DNA from: Variovorax paradoxus
Lineage (GTDB): Bacteria; Pseudomonadota; Gammaproteobacteria; Burkholderiales; Burkholderiaceae_C
NCBI RefSeq assembly: GCF_018614955.1
Contig: NZ_JAGGNV010000103.1
Location: 1 to 36,048 of the forward strand
Direction: 5' to 3'
DNA: 36,048 bases
Part shown: one piece after another, positions 8,369 to 15,624 of the stretch
How positions within the stretch are numbered: position 1 is the stretch's first letter
How the letters are laid out: each line of letters begins with the position of its first letter
Program-made: the position numbers and the translations under genes
The notes under the pieces: generated by a model
Database searches by the model: none
Told to the model about the DNA's origin: nothing
What the model saw: the letters and a program-made list of their open reading frames with translations, nothing else

Positions 8369-9904
8369 ATGACAAGCACCCCGCCCGCGTCGCCGCTGAT
8401 CCGGCTGCATGCCAACGACAACGTGCTGATCGCCCGCGCACCGATCGCGCTGGGGCAGGAGCTGCCCGGGCTGGGCTTGCGCATGCGCGCACAGGTGCCG
8501 GCCGGCCACAAGATCGCCGCGCAGCGCATCGCCGCCGGCGAGCGGGTGAAGAAATACGACACGGTGATCGGCGCCGCCATGCGCGACATCGAGGCCGGCG
8601 AGCATGTGCATTCGCACAACCTGGCCTTGATCGACTTCGACCGCGATCCCGGCTTCTGCGAGGACGTGCGCCCGATCGACTACGTGCCCGAGGCCGAGCG
8701 CGCCACTTTCATGGGCATCGTTCGGCCCGACGGACGCGTGGCGACGCGCAACTTCATCGGCATCCTGGCGTCGGTCAACTGCTCGGCGACCGTCATCAAG
8801 CACATCGCCGCCCATTTCACGCCCGAGCGCCTGGCCGCGTTTCCGAATGTCGACGGCGTCGCCGCGTTCGCACAGACCAGCGGCTGCGGCATGTCCTCGC
8901 CGAGCGAGCACTTCGACGTGCTGCGGCGCACGATCGCCGGCTACGCGCGCCACCCCAACCTGGTAGGCGTGCTGATCGTCGGGCTGGGCTGCGAGCGCAA
9001 CCAGGTGGCCGATCTGGTCGCATCGCAGGGTCTCGCGCCCGGATCGAACATGCACACGCTGGTGATGCAGGACACCGGCGGCACGCGCGCCACCATTGCG
9101 GCCGGCATCGCGGCGATCGAAGCCATGCTGCCGGCGGCCAACGCGGTGAAGCGCCAGCCGGTGAGCGCGAGCCACCTGAAGATCGGCCTCGAATGCGGCG
9201 GCTCCGACGGCTTCTCGGGCATCACCGCCAATCCGGCCCTCGGGGCGGCCATGGACATCCTAGTGCGCCACGGCGGCACCGCGATCCTGTCGGAAACGCC
9301 GGAGATCCATGGCGTCGAATACATGCTCACGCGCCGCGCCGTGAGTCCCGAGGTGGGGCAGAAACTCCTCGATCGCCTGGCCTGGTGGGAGGCGTACACG
9401 CGCGGCCACAACGGCCAGTTCAACGGCGTGGTCGGCCCCGGCAACCAGGCCGGCGGCCTGGCCAACATCTTCGAGAAGTCGCTCGGCTCGGCCATGAAGG
9501 GCGGCACGACGCCGCTGCAGGCGGTCTACGAATACGCCGAGCCCATCGACACGGCCGGCTTCGTGTTCATGGATTCGCCGGGCTACGACCCAGTGGCCTC
9601 GACGGGACAGATCGCGAGCGGCGCCAACCTCATCTGCTTCACGACCGGGCGCGGCTCGATGTTCGGCTCCAAGCCGGCGCCGACGATCAAGCTCGCCAGC
9701 AACACGCCGATGTACACGCGCCTCGAGGAAGACATGGACATCAATTGCGGCCTGGTGCTCGACGGCGAGTTGGACGTCCAGCAGATGGGCCGGCGCATCT
9801 TCGAGCACATCCTGCGTTCCGCTTCCGGCGAGCCGACCAAGAGCGAGCTGCTGGGCCTCGGCGACCACGAGTTCGTGCCCTGGCACCTGGGCATCGTGAG
9901 CTGA
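8369..9904 (+). CDS. UxaA/GarD-family altronate or galactarate dehydratase
   Basis: A 511-residue enzyme of the UxaA family, which dehydrates sugar acids (altronate, galactarate) to keto-deoxy products. It has the full two-part layout: an N-terminal SAF-like domain (about 10-85, with IRLHANDNVLIA) and a large C-terminal dehydratase domain. Visible family motifs are GIVRPDGRVATRNFIG, TSGCGM near residue 170, GLGCERNQ, LECGGSDGFSGITANP and the late FTTGRGS. Cysteines in GCGM, GCE and ECGGSD are probably the metal or catalytic residues of the family. It follows the Bug receptor by 4 bases. The exact substrate is open; a C4 or C6 aldarate or hydroxy acid fits. The C-terminal end is complete. Confidence 0.9.
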   Translation: MTSTPPASPLIRLHANDNVLIARAPIALGQELPGLGLRMRAQVPAGHKIAAQRIAAGERVKKYDTVIGAAMRDIEAGEHVHSHNLALIDFDRDPGFCEDVRPIDYVPEAERATFMGIVRPDGRVATRNFIGILASVNCSATVIKHIAAHFTPERLAAFPNVDGVAAFAQTSGCGMSSPSEHFDVLRRTIAGYARHPNLVGVLIVGLGCERNQVADLVASQGLAPGSNMHTLVMQDTGGTRATIAAGIAAIEAMLPAANAVKRQPVSASHLKIGLECGGSDGFSGITANPALGAAMDILVRHGGTAILSETPEIHGVEYMLTRRAVSPEVGQKLLDRLAWWEAYTRGHNGQFNGVVGPGNQAGGLANIFEKSLGSAMKGGTTPLQAVYEYAEPIDTAGFVFMDSPGYDPVASTGQIASGANLICFTTGRGSMFGSKPAPTIKLASNTPMYTRLEEDMDINCGLVLDGELDVQQMGRRIFEHILRSASGEPTKSELLGLGDHEFVPWHLGIVS

Positions 9905-10003
9905 CGCGCAGACGCTGCGCTACACTCCGCGCCGCTTGCAGCACGTATCGATTGCTGCGCCGCCATCGGCAACATGGCGAATCAACCCCAAGGAAAAATT
10001 CAA

Positions 10004-10360
10004 GTGAACCGTATCGAACTGGTCGAAAAGATCGCCACCGCACACAAGGTCAGCAAGGCTGAAGCCGCCCGCATTCTGGAAACAGTCACCGGCTCCATCG
10101 TCGCTGCAGTGAAGAAGGGCGACCCGGTCCAGCTCATCGGCTTCGGAACCTTCAAGCAAGTGGCACGCGCCGCACGAACGGGCTTCAATCCTCAGGCTGG
10201 CGCCAAGATCAAGATCGCAGCGCAGAAGGTGCCGAAGTTCGTTCCGGGTGCAGCGTTCAAGGCCGCCATCGACCCCAAGGCTGCAAAGCGCAAGGCCGAG
10301 AAGGCAGCCGCCAAGCCTGCAGCCAAGAAGGCAGCACCCGCGAAGAAGGCCAAGAAGTAA
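10004..10360 (+). CDS. HU-family nucleoid protein with lysine/alanine-rich tail
   Basis: A 118-residue DNA-bending protein. Residues 1 to about 90 are a standard HU/IHF fold (NRIELVEKIATAHKVSKAEA, IGFGTFK, then the beta-arm region RTGFNPQAGAKIKI, ending VPKFVPG). The last 30 or so residues are a histone H1-like tail of Lys, Ala and Pro (AAAKPAAKKAAPAKKAKK), a form common in Burkholderiales that adds non-specific DNA binding. I chose the GTG at 10004 because AAGGA lies 9 bases upstream and MNRIELVEKIA is the usual HU start; an ATG at 9974 would add ten residues. A hairpin terminator follows. The gene appears to be a single unit. Confidence 0.93.
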   Translation: MNRIELVEKIATAHKVSKAEAARILETVTGSIVAAVKKGDPVQLIGFGTFKQVARAARTGFNPQAGAKIKIAAQKVPKFVPGAAFKAAIDPKAAKRKAEKAAAKPAAKKAAPAKKAKK

Positions 10361-10391
10361 GGCGGCGCAGCCACGGGGCTCGCAAGGCCCT

Positions 10392-10910
10392 TCATCGAAA
10401 GCGCGCCTCGCCGCGCTTTTGAAGCACCCATGGCGTGGCCAGCAGCGCCAGCAGCCGCACCGCGGCGATCTCCCTCGGCTCCCAGCACGGCCGCGTGCCC
10501 AGGACGTTGAAGGTCGCCACGCAACGGCCGTTTTCCAGCAGCGGGACATTCACAACGGCGCGCAGGCCCAGGGCAGCGATGAGCGCGTGGTCGTCGAACA
10601 CGTCGGCCAGCGCGGCCTCGCCTTCGCCGACGAAGACCTCGGCGCGCAGCAGCAGTTGCCGCGTCCAAGGGGTGAGCGTCTTGCGCTTGCGGCCGGCCAC
10701 CGGGTAGGCCTGCGGATCGGAGGACCAGAGGCGCTGCAGCTGCACTTCGTCCGGTGGATCGTCCGGCGCGGTCGCGTTCAGGTTGACCGTGAGCAGTCCC
10801 GGCCCGAGCAGCTCCTGGCGCGCAGCCTCGATGTGCCACAGCGCGGCATCGAGCGCGACTGCCCGCGACAACGCGTCGCAGAGCCGTTCGCAGATCGCGA
10901 CGGGCAGCAC
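10392..10910 (-). CDS. GAF-domain protein
   Basis: A 172-residue soluble protein that looks like one GAF domain, a fold that binds small ligands or chromophores. Visible segments include an N-terminal helix (CERLCDALSRAVALDAALWHI), a middle part with FVGEGEAALADVFDDH, and a typical GAF ending (AVVNVPLLENGRCVATFNVLG, then EIAAVRLLALLATPWV). No catalytic or DNA-binding domain is attached. The GTG start at 10910 lies one base after the stop of the Bug gene, so it is the last gene of the glutamyltransferase operon. It may sense the substrate or act as a small-molecule enzyme; the role is unknown. A longer start at 10985 inside the Bug gene is less likely. Confidence 0.75.
   Translation of the reverse strand: MLPVAICERLCDALSRAVALDAALWHIEAARQELLGPGLLTVNLNATAPDDPPDEVQLQRLWSSDPQAYPVAGRKRKTLTPWTRQLLLRAEVFVGEGEAALADVFDDHALIAALGLRAVVNVPLLENGRCVATFNVLGTRPCWEPREIAAVRLLALLATPWVLQKRGEARFR
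10398..10420. terminator. Bidirectional hairpin terminator after HU gene
   Basis: AAAGCGCG (10398-10405) and CGCGCTTT (10412-10419) form a perfect 8-base-pair stem around a 6-base loop, followed by one more T. Read from either side the stem ends in A or T pairs, so it could work both ways. It lies 38 bases after the HU stop and inside the last codons of the convergent GAF gene. Confidence 0.5.
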
Positions 10911-10911
10911 G

Positions 10912-11877
10912 TCATTCGAGCTTGATGCCCAAGTCCTTGATGACCTTGTCATAGCGTTCGGTGTCCTTGCGCAGCGAGGCGGCAAGTTGTTGGGGTGTGC
11001 TCTTCACCAGTTCGACGCCGATCGCGTCCATGCGGGCGCGCACTTCCGGCACCGCCAGGGCCTTGTTGATTTCGGCGTTGAGCCGCGTGACCAGCTCTGC
11101 CGGCATGCCCGCGGGTCCGAAGGCGGCGTACCACACGCTCATCTCGTAGCCGGGAAGCGTTTCGGCGACGGTGGGGGTGTCGGGCAAGAGGGCAGAGCGC
11201 TTCGGCTCGGTCACGGCCAGGAGGCGCAGTTTCCCTGCCTTGACGTGCGGCAGCGTCTGCGTGCCGGCGGAGAACAGGACCTGGGTCTGGTTGCTCACCG
11301 TGTCGAGCACGGCCGGCGCGCCGCCCTTGTAGGGCACATGCAGCATGTCGATGCCGGCCGCCTTCTTGAACATCTCGGCGCTCAAGTGGTTGGTGGAGCC
11401 GCCGCCGGCCGAGGCGTAGGCCAGCTTGCCCGGATTGGCCTTGGCGTAGGCGATGAACTCGCGCAAGTCCTTGACCGGCACGGAGGGGTTGACCACCATC
11501 GTGTTGATGACGTTGGCCACCAGCGCAATCGGCGTGAAGTCGTCCGCGCCCTTGAAGGGCATGCCGGGCATCAGCGTCGGGTTCATGGCATGCGTGCTCA
11601 TGGAACCGATCAGGAGCGTGTAGCCGTCGGGCTTGGCCTTGGCGACCAGGTTGGAGCCGATGTTGCCGGAGGCACCGACGCGGTTGTCGACGACCACGGG
11701 CTGGCCCATCGACTTGCTCAGCTGCTCGGCGATGGCACGTGCCAGGATGTCGGTCGAGCCGCCGGCGGCCCAGGGGACGATCAGCGTGATCGGCTTCTCG
11801 GGGTAGGCGGCCAGGGCGGCCTGCGCGGCGCATGAGAGGGCCAGCAGAAGCAGACCCCGGAAGACACGTTGGAGCAT
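10912..11877 (-). CDS. Tripartite tricarboxylate transporter substrate-binding protein (Bug family)
   Basis: A 321-residue periplasmic receptor. It begins with a clear Sec signal peptide (MLQRVFRGLLLLALSCAAQAALA) followed by mature YPEKPITLIVPWAAGGSTD, the Bug signature. Later landmarks are VVVDNRVGASGNIG, LHVPYKGGAPAVLD and the LPGYEMSVWYAAFGPAGMP segment. It lies 47 bases downstream of the gamma-glutamyltransferase gene and one base from the GAF gene, so all three are probably co-transcribed. The ligand may be a gamma-glutamyl compound or another carboxylate released or consumed by the enzyme. No cognate TctA/TctB genes are in the window. Confidence 0.93.
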   Translation of the reverse strand: MLQRVFRGLLLLALSCAAQAALAAYPEKPITLIVPWAAGGSTDILARAIAEQLSKSMGQPVVVDNRVGASGNIGSNLVAKAKPDGYTLLIGSMSTHAMNPTLMPGMPFKGADDFTPIALVANVINTMVVNPSVPVKDLREFIAYAKANPGKLAYASAGGGSTNHLSAEMFKKAAGIDMLHVPYKGGAPAVLDTVSNQTQVLFSAGTQTLPHVKAGKLRLLAVTEPKRSALLPDTPTVAETLPGYEMSVWYAAFGPAGMPAELVTRLNAEINKALAVPEVRARMDAIGVELVKSTPQQLAASLRKDTERYDKVIKDLGIKLE

Positions 11878-11924
11878 GGCGATGTCCTTGGAACGAAGAT
11901 GAAGAAGTTGAAGGAAGACGGAAC

Positions 11925-13760
11925 TCAGCGGCCCACCGCATAGCCTTGCATGCCGCGCGGGTTGGCGCCGGCGCGCAGCACCAGCCGGCCCTGGGCGTCG
12001 TGCTCGCGGCTGCAGGCGGACATGCGGCTTTCCGACCAGGCATCGCCGACCTGCACGCCGTGGCCCATCGCGCGCAGCCGCTCGAGCACCTCGGGGTCGA
12101 AGCGCGATTCCAGCGTGAGCGTGTTGAGCGTGGTCTGGCGCGGCCAGAACGAGCTGGGTGCATGCTTGACGTGCCAGGCCGGCGCGTCGATGGCTTCCTG
12201 CAGGTTCAGGCCGTGCACCGCATGGCGCAGGAAGAAGCCGACCGACCATTGGTCCTGCTGGTCGCCGCCGGGCGTGCCGAACGCCATGTAGGGCTCGCCG
12301 TCGCGCAGCGCCATCGACGGCGACAGCGTCGTGCAGGGCGCGACGCGCGGCGCCAGCGAGTTGGGCAGCCCCTCGTCGAGCCAGCTCATCTGCAGCCGCG
12401 TGTTGAGCGCGAAGCCCAGCGCCGGAATCGCGGGGCTGGAGGACAGCCAGCCGCCCGAAGGCGTGGCTGCGACCATGTTGCCGTGCCGGTCGATCACGTC
12501 GATGTGGCAGGTGTCGCCCACGAAGATCTCCCGCTCCGCCCATTCGGCGACCGGCGGCAACGCGGCGAAGGTGGGCTCGCCGATGCCGAAGCGCGTGTCG
12601 GCCGTGCGCAGGGTCCGGGCGCTCACGTCCAGGTCGGGGAGGCGCGGCGCGAGGCCATGGGGCTGGCCGGGGCGCAGCATGTCGGACGCGCGCTGCGGAT
12701 CGACCGTGGCCCAGCGTTCGCGCAGGTAGGCCTCGGACAGCAGCGCCTGCTGCGCATCGGCGCGCGCGCCGGGCGCCGTGCCGTACCACGCCAGCCGGTC
12801 GGCCAGCGCCAGCTTGGCGGCTTCGGTGATGCGGTGCACGAAGCCCGCCGTGCCCGGCAGGTGATCCTCGAGCCCTGCGTGCCGCAGCATGCCGATCTGC
12901 TGCAGGAAGGCGGGACCCTGGCTCCAGAAGCCGCACTTGGCGACCGTGTAGCGCCCGAAGTCCGCCGTCAGCGGCGCTTCGGTGTGGACGGTCCAGGCGG
13001 CCATGTCTTCGTAGCGCAGCAGGCCGGCGTGCGCCTCGCCGCTGCTGTCGCGCACGGCCGCGCCGCGGCAATAGCGATCGATCTCGCGCGCCACGAATCC
13101 CTGCTGCCAAGTGCGCATCGCTGCATCGATCACGCCGGTGCGGCCGCTGCCCTCGCGCTCGGCGGTCTCGACGATGCGGCTGTAGGTGGCGGCCAGCCTC
13201 GGCAGGCGGAACAGGGAACCGGGCTGCGGCAGCTTGCCGCCGGGCAGCCAGACCTCGGCCGACGAATTCCAGTGTTCGAGGAACAGGCCGCGCACGGCAA
13301 GGATCGCCTGCGCGACGCGCGGCACCAGCGGAAAGCCGTCGCGTGCATAGCCGATCGCCGGCGCCAGCACCTCGCCCAGCGACCAGGTGCCGTGCTCGCG
13401 CAGCATGGTGAGCCACGCGGTGAACGCGCCCGGCACTGTCGCCGCCAGCAGACCGATGCCCGGCACCTGCTCGAAGCCGAGTGCGCGGAAGGCCGCGGGG
13501 CTGGCCTCGGCCGGCGCGCAGCCTTGTCCGCGGATGGCGCGCATGCGCCGCTCGCGCTCGCTCCACAGAAGGATCGGCGCCTCGCCGCCGGGGCCGTTGA
13601 GATGCGGCTCCACCACCTGCAGCACGAAGCCCGCGGCAACGGCGGCGTCGAAAGCGTTGCCGCCGCGCTCGAGCACGCCCATCGCGGTTTGCGAGGCCAG
13701 CCAGTGGGTCGAGGAGGCGACGCCGAAGGTGCCGACGATTTCAGGACGGGTCGTGAACAT
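11925..13760 (-). CDS. Gamma-glutamyltransferase family protein
   Basis: A 611-residue member of the Ntn-hydrolase gamma-glutamyltransferase family, which cleaves or transfers gamma-glutamyl groups after autocatalytic processing into two subunits. The N-terminal part has GGNAFDAAVAAGFVLQVVEP and NGPGGE. The likely nucleophile is Thr417 in GDTCHIDVIDRHGN, at the family's processing site (usually TTH; here TCH). The glycine-rich GGWLSSSPAIPALGF and FGTPGGDQQDQW segments follow as expected. There is no signal peptide at the chosen ATG (13760), unlike classical periplasmic enzymes, so a cytoplasmic place is likely; an upstream in-frame start adds no convincing signal. It is divergent from a LysR gene and is the first gene of an operon with a Bug receptor. 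The true substrate is unknown. Confidence 0.9.
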   Translation of the reverse strand: MFTTRPEIVGTFGVASSTHWLASQTAMGVLERGGNAFDAAVAAGFVLQVVEPHLNGPGGEAPILLWSERERRMRAIRGQGCAPAEASPAAFRALGFEQVPGIGLLAATVPGAFTAWLTMLREHGTWSLGEVLAPAIGYARDGFPLVPRVAQAILAVRGLFLEHWNSSAEVWLPGGKLPQPGSLFRLPRLAATYSRIVETAEREGSGRTGVIDAAMRTWQQGFVAREIDRYCRGAAVRDSSGEAHAGLLRYEDMAAWTVHTEAPLTADFGRYTVAKCGFWSQGPAFLQQIGMLRHAGLEDHLPGTAGFVHRITEAAKLALADRLAWYGTAPGARADAQQALLSEAYLRERWATVDPQRASDMLRPGQPHGLAPRLPDLDVSARTLRTADTRFGIGEPTFAALPPVAEWAEREIFVGDTCHIDVIDRHGNMVAATPSGGWLSSSPAIPALGFALNTRLQMSWLDEGLPNSLAPRVAPCTTLSPSMALRDGEPYMAFGTPGGDQQDQWSVGFFLRHAVHGLNLQEAIDAPAWHVKHAPSSFWPRQTTLNTLTLESRFDPEVLERLRAMGHGVQVGDAWSESRMSACSREHDAQGRLVLRAGANPRGMQGYAVGR

Positions 13761-13788
13761 CCAGGCGAGTGTAGAAATCCTGAATAGC

Positions 13789-13835
13789 TGCATCTGCATA
13801 TTTTTTGATACATGCATGCCTAAACCGCTATGCAT
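13789..13835. promoter_or_regulatory. Cluster of TGCAT elements between GGT and LysR genes
   Basis: The 93-base divergent spacer holds TGCAT or ATGCA four times: 13789-13793, 13795-13799, ATGCAT at 13812-13817 and ATGCAT at 13830-13835. The second and third form an inverted repeat TGCAT-N12-ATGCA around an AT-rich core, close to a LysR-type operator. It is a good place for the adjacent LysR protein to bind and control both genes. Confidence 0.35.
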
Positions 13836-13853
13836 CGTGCTTAGGATCCGGGC

Positions 13854-14798
13854 ATGTCCGTTCCCACCCTGCAACACCTCGCAGCACGGCTGAAGCTGCG
13901 CCACTTCGTGCTCCTCGCGGAGCTCGATCTCCACCGTTCGGTCAGTCGCGCGGCGCAGCACATCGGCCTGAGCCAGCCCACCGTCACGCGTGCGCTGGGC
14001 GAGATCGAGAGCATCTTCATGACCACGTTGTTCACCCGAAGCCGGCGCGGCCTGGAGCCCACGGCCGCGGGCGTGCTGGTTCTGGCGCGGGCACGAGTGG
14101 CGCTGGCCGATGCCGCATCGCTGGGCCAGGACCTGGCAGCGCTCGGCACGGGGTTGCAGGGGCGGCTGCGCATCGGCGTCATCCCCTTTCTTTCGCGCAT
14201 CACGCAGGATGCCGTCTGGCAGCACCTGCTGGCATTGCGGCCGCGCCTGGGCTTCGTGGTCGAAGAGGCCACGACCCATGCGCTCGTGCAGGCCGTGCGG
14301 GCGCGGACGCTGGACTGCGCCATCTGCCGCTTCACACCGGCCGGCACCGAAGCCGGACTGGCGCAGCAGTTTCTCTACAAGCAGGAGCCACGCCTCGTGG
14401 TGTCGCGCGCAGCCGCCCAGCGGCTGCTGCGGCGCGGACTGGATTGGGACGCCTTCGTGTCCCTGCACTGGATCTTTCCGCCGGCGGACACGCCGATCCG
14501 CCAGATGATCCATTCCATCTTTGCCTCGGCCGGGCAGCCGGTGCCCGTCCCCGTGCTGGAGGCCTACGCGCAGAAGACACTGGTCTCGGTGCTGCGGCAC
14601 ATGCCCGACGCAATCACCATCTTGCCGGAAGACATCGCGCAGGAAGTGGCCGATGCGAGCGGCGCTCGCGTGATGCCCCAGCGCCTGCAGTGGAACCTGC
14701 CGCCGGTGGGCGTGGTGCGGCTGCACGACGCGGCCAATTCGGGAATCGTGGATGCGTTGACCGAGGCGCTGCGGCGCGTCCGCGTCGCCAAGCCCTAG
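13854..14798 (+). CDS. LysR-family transcriptional regulator
   Basis: A 314-residue LysR protein. The helix-turn-helix region (LKLRHFVLLAELDLHRSVS, then GLSQPTVTRALGEIE) occupies about residues 13-70. The effector domain starts near residue 100 (GRLRIGVIPFLSRI) and includes ALVQAVRARTLDCAICR. It is divergent from the gamma-glutamyltransferase operon and probably controls it. The closing segment LPPVGVVRLHDAANSG resembles the end of the regulator at 6312-7244 (LPPVGIITMRS), so the two are likely in the same GbpR-like subgroup. The effector is not evident. Confidence 0.9.
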   Translation: MSVPTLQHLAARLKLRHFVLLAELDLHRSVSRAAQHIGLSQPTVTRALGEIESIFMTTLFTRSRRGLEPTAAGVLVLARARVALADAASLGQDLAALGTGLQGRLRIGVIPFLSRITQDAVWQHLLALRPRLGFVVEEATTHALVQAVRARTLDCAICRFTPAGTEAGLAQQFLYKQEPRLVVSRAAAQRLLRRGLDWDAFVSLHWIFPPADTPIRQMIHSIFASAGQPVPVPVLEAYAQKTLVSVLRHMPDAITILPEDIAQEVADASGARVMPQRLQWNLPPVGVVRLHDAANSGIVDALTEALRRVRVAKP

Positions 14799-14814
14799 GC
14801 ACCTATGATGGGGA

Positions 14815-15603
14815 ATGAACACCGCTCCAGAATCCGACCTTGCCGCCGGGCCCGTGCAATTGCCCCACAGTCCCTTGCCGGCGTACTACCGGGACGAGGT
14901 CGAGCATCAGCGCTTCCTGCGCCGCATCTTCGACGAAACGGCGAGCGACTATGACCGCATCGAGCGTGTCCTGGCGATGGGCACCGGACCCAGATACCGG
15001 AGGATGGCGCTGCAGCGCGCCGGCCTGGCCCCAGGCGACAAGGTCGTCGACGTCGGTATCGGAACCGGCTTGCTGGCACGCGAGGCGTGTGCCCAGATCG
15101 GCGCGGCAGGAAGCCTCGTCGGCATTGATCCGAGTCCGGGCATGTTGAAACAGGTCGCGTTGCGCGGGATCCAGCTCAGGGTCGGGCGGGCGGAGCAACT
15201 GCCGTGCGCCGACGGCGAGGCCGATTTCCTCAGCCTGGGGTACGCGTTCAGGCATGTGTCCGATGTCGGCAGGGCCTTTGCAGAGTTCTATCGGGTGCTG
15301 CGCCCCGGCGGCAAATTGCTCGTTCTCGAGATCAGCCGGCCCGAAAGCAGAATCGGCAACGCGCTGCTCAAGGCGTACATGCGAATCCTCGTTCCCGTCA
15401 TCGCACGCATCGTTGCGCGCGAGCGCGCAACGTCCGAACTGTGGCGCTACTACTGGGACACAATCGAAGCTTGCATCGCGCCGGCCCAGATCATCGCGGC
15501 CCTCGAGGCTGCCGGTTTCGAGGCGGTGCGGCGGCATACGGAGCTTGGCATCTTTTCCGAGTACAGCGCCGTCAAGCCCGAGTCCTCAGGGCTGCTCAAG
15601 TAG
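14815..15603 (+). CDS. Class I SAM-dependent methyltransferase (UbiE-like)
   Basis: A 262-residue methyltransferase with a Rossmann fold. Motif I is VVDVGIGTGLLA (about residue 80), the acidic residue that binds the SAM ribose is in VGIDPSPGML, and motif III-like FYRVLRPGGKLLVLEIS is as in UbiE/COQ5 enzymes. The N-terminal FDETASDYDRIERVLAMGTG also matches that family, which methylates quinone precursors and other lipids or polyketides. The sequence is too divergent, and the site too remote from ubi genes, to call it UbiE. It starts 16 bases after the LysR stop and ends facing the halogenase-like oxidoreductase, so the two could modify the same small molecule, though they are convergent and not an operon. 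Confidence 0.85.
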   Translation: MNTAPESDLAAGPVQLPHSPLPAYYRDEVEHQRFLRRIFDETASDYDRIERVLAMGTGPRYRRMALQRAGLAPGDKVVDVGIGTGLLAREACAQIGAAGSLVGIDPSPGMLKQVALRGIQLRVGRAEQLPCADGEADFLSLGYAFRHVSDVGRAFAEFYRVLRPGGKLLVLEISRPESRIGNALLKAYMRILVPVIARIVARERATSELWRYYWDTIEACIAPAQIIAALEAAGFEAVRRHTELGIFSEYSAVKPESSGLLK

Positions 15604-15624
15604 CGGTGCGGGGGATGCCCGCGC

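Noticed and set aside
6675..8372. 565-codon open frame on the plus strand
   Set aside because: It crosses the LysR gene antisense, the spacer and the Bug gene in another frame; its translation is Arg-rich and unlike any protein family.
12510..12512. GDTCH taken as a missing GGT nucleophile
   Set aside because: The aligned first threonine remains; only the second position changes from Thr to Cys, which does not remove the nucleophile.
11832..13787. 651-codon open frame on the plus strand
   Set aside because: It is the antisense shadow of the gamma-glutamyltransferase and has an Arg/Gly/Ala-rich composition without any family motif.
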